Shown: positions 6,379 through 6,521 of the stretch, piece after piece | Layout of the letters: the number at the start of each line of letters is the position of its first letter | How positions within the stretch are numbered: position 1 is the stretch's first letter | Assembly (NCBI GenBank): GCA_964654535.1 | Contig: CAZZIZ010000191.1 | Location: forward strand, 1 to 6,521 | Length of the DNA stretch: 6,521 bases | Reading direction: 5' to 3' | DNA from: CAZZIZ01 sp964654535 | GTDB taxonomy: Bacteria; Bacteroidota; Bacteroidia; Chitinophagales; UBA2359 | Position numbers and translations under genes: made by a program | The notes under the pieces: model-generated | What the model saw: the letters and a program-made list of their open reading frames with translations, nothing else | Told to the model about the DNA's origin: nothing | Databases searched by the model: none

Positions 6379-6501
6379 TTTCGACTTTCAGTCGGAACGG
6401 ACGCAGCGGCGATTTGTAATCGCCAACGCTATGCAATTTCCGATTGATTTGCCAAATATTCAGATTCCGTCTTAGAGGACGTATGACGATTGAAAATCGT
6501 C
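6379..6501. repeat. Cluster of small hairpins with a repeated GGACG unit (REP-like)
   Basis: After the receptor stop the sequence holds three short hairpins with three-base loops. They are CGACT-TTC-AGTCG (6382-6394), GGCGATT-TGT-AATCGCC (6408-6424) and GACGATT-GAA-AATCGTC (6485-6501). The last two belong to direct repeats about 78 bases apart (6399-6424 and 6477-6501). Each repeat starts GGACG and ends in a CGATT/AATCG stem. TTTCGACT also occurs twice, at 6379-6386 and 6511-6518. The pattern resembles repetitive extragenic palindromes linked to REP-associated tyrosine transposases, and it probably continues beyond the right edge. No transposase is in the window. Confidence 0.55.
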
Positions 6502-6521
6502 GCCATGGCATTTCGACTCAA

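Overview
The window looks like chromosomal DNA of a member of the Bacteroidota (Bacteroidetes). The main evidence is a secreted protein with a type IX secretion (T9SS) C-terminal sorting domain, a TonB-dependent receptor, two conserved-hypothetical families familiar from this phylum (DUF1835 and DUF3010), weak or absent Shine-Dalgarno sequences, and intergenic palindromic repeats of a Bacteroidota style. I cannot place it at genus level.

Layout from left to right. Bases 1-433 hold the 5' part of a minus-strand gene encoding a LigD-type polymerase (primase-like) domain, cut by the left edge of the window. It diverges from a T9SS-exported aryl-sulfate sulfotransferase-like beta-propeller protein (572-2245), and the 138-base gap between them contains a small CCCC-TTA-GGGG palindrome. 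Five bases after that gene's stop begins a four-helix membrane protein of about 138 residues (2251-2667) that has no ATG start and seems to need TTG or CTG. Then come a DUF1835-family protein (2726-3478), a 431-base non-coding interval filled by a structured repeat element, a DUF3010-family protein with a GTG start (3910-4323), and a BtuB/CirA-like TonB-dependent receptor (4400-6367). The last 154 bases hold small hairpins built on a repeated GGACG-hairpin unit.

These genes do not form an obvious pathway. The first plus-strand pair (sulfotransferase-like and membrane protein) could be co-transcribed. The others look like independent housekeeping or accessory genes that happen to lie together. 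I see no defence system, CRISPR array, tRNA, rRNA, or transposase gene.

The most unusual structure is the 371-base element at 3492-3862. It has 14-base terminal inverted repeats, and inside them two copies of one modular unit face each other. Each unit reads TGCGTGAGGGATAG, then a variable hairpin region, then AGCCCGAC, a second hairpin and a CACGCC box. It encodes no credible protein and looks like a non-autonomous mobile or structured extragenic repeat. The second point of interest is the short hairpin repeat array at the right edge, which resembles REP sequences mobilised by REP-associated tyrosine transposases.
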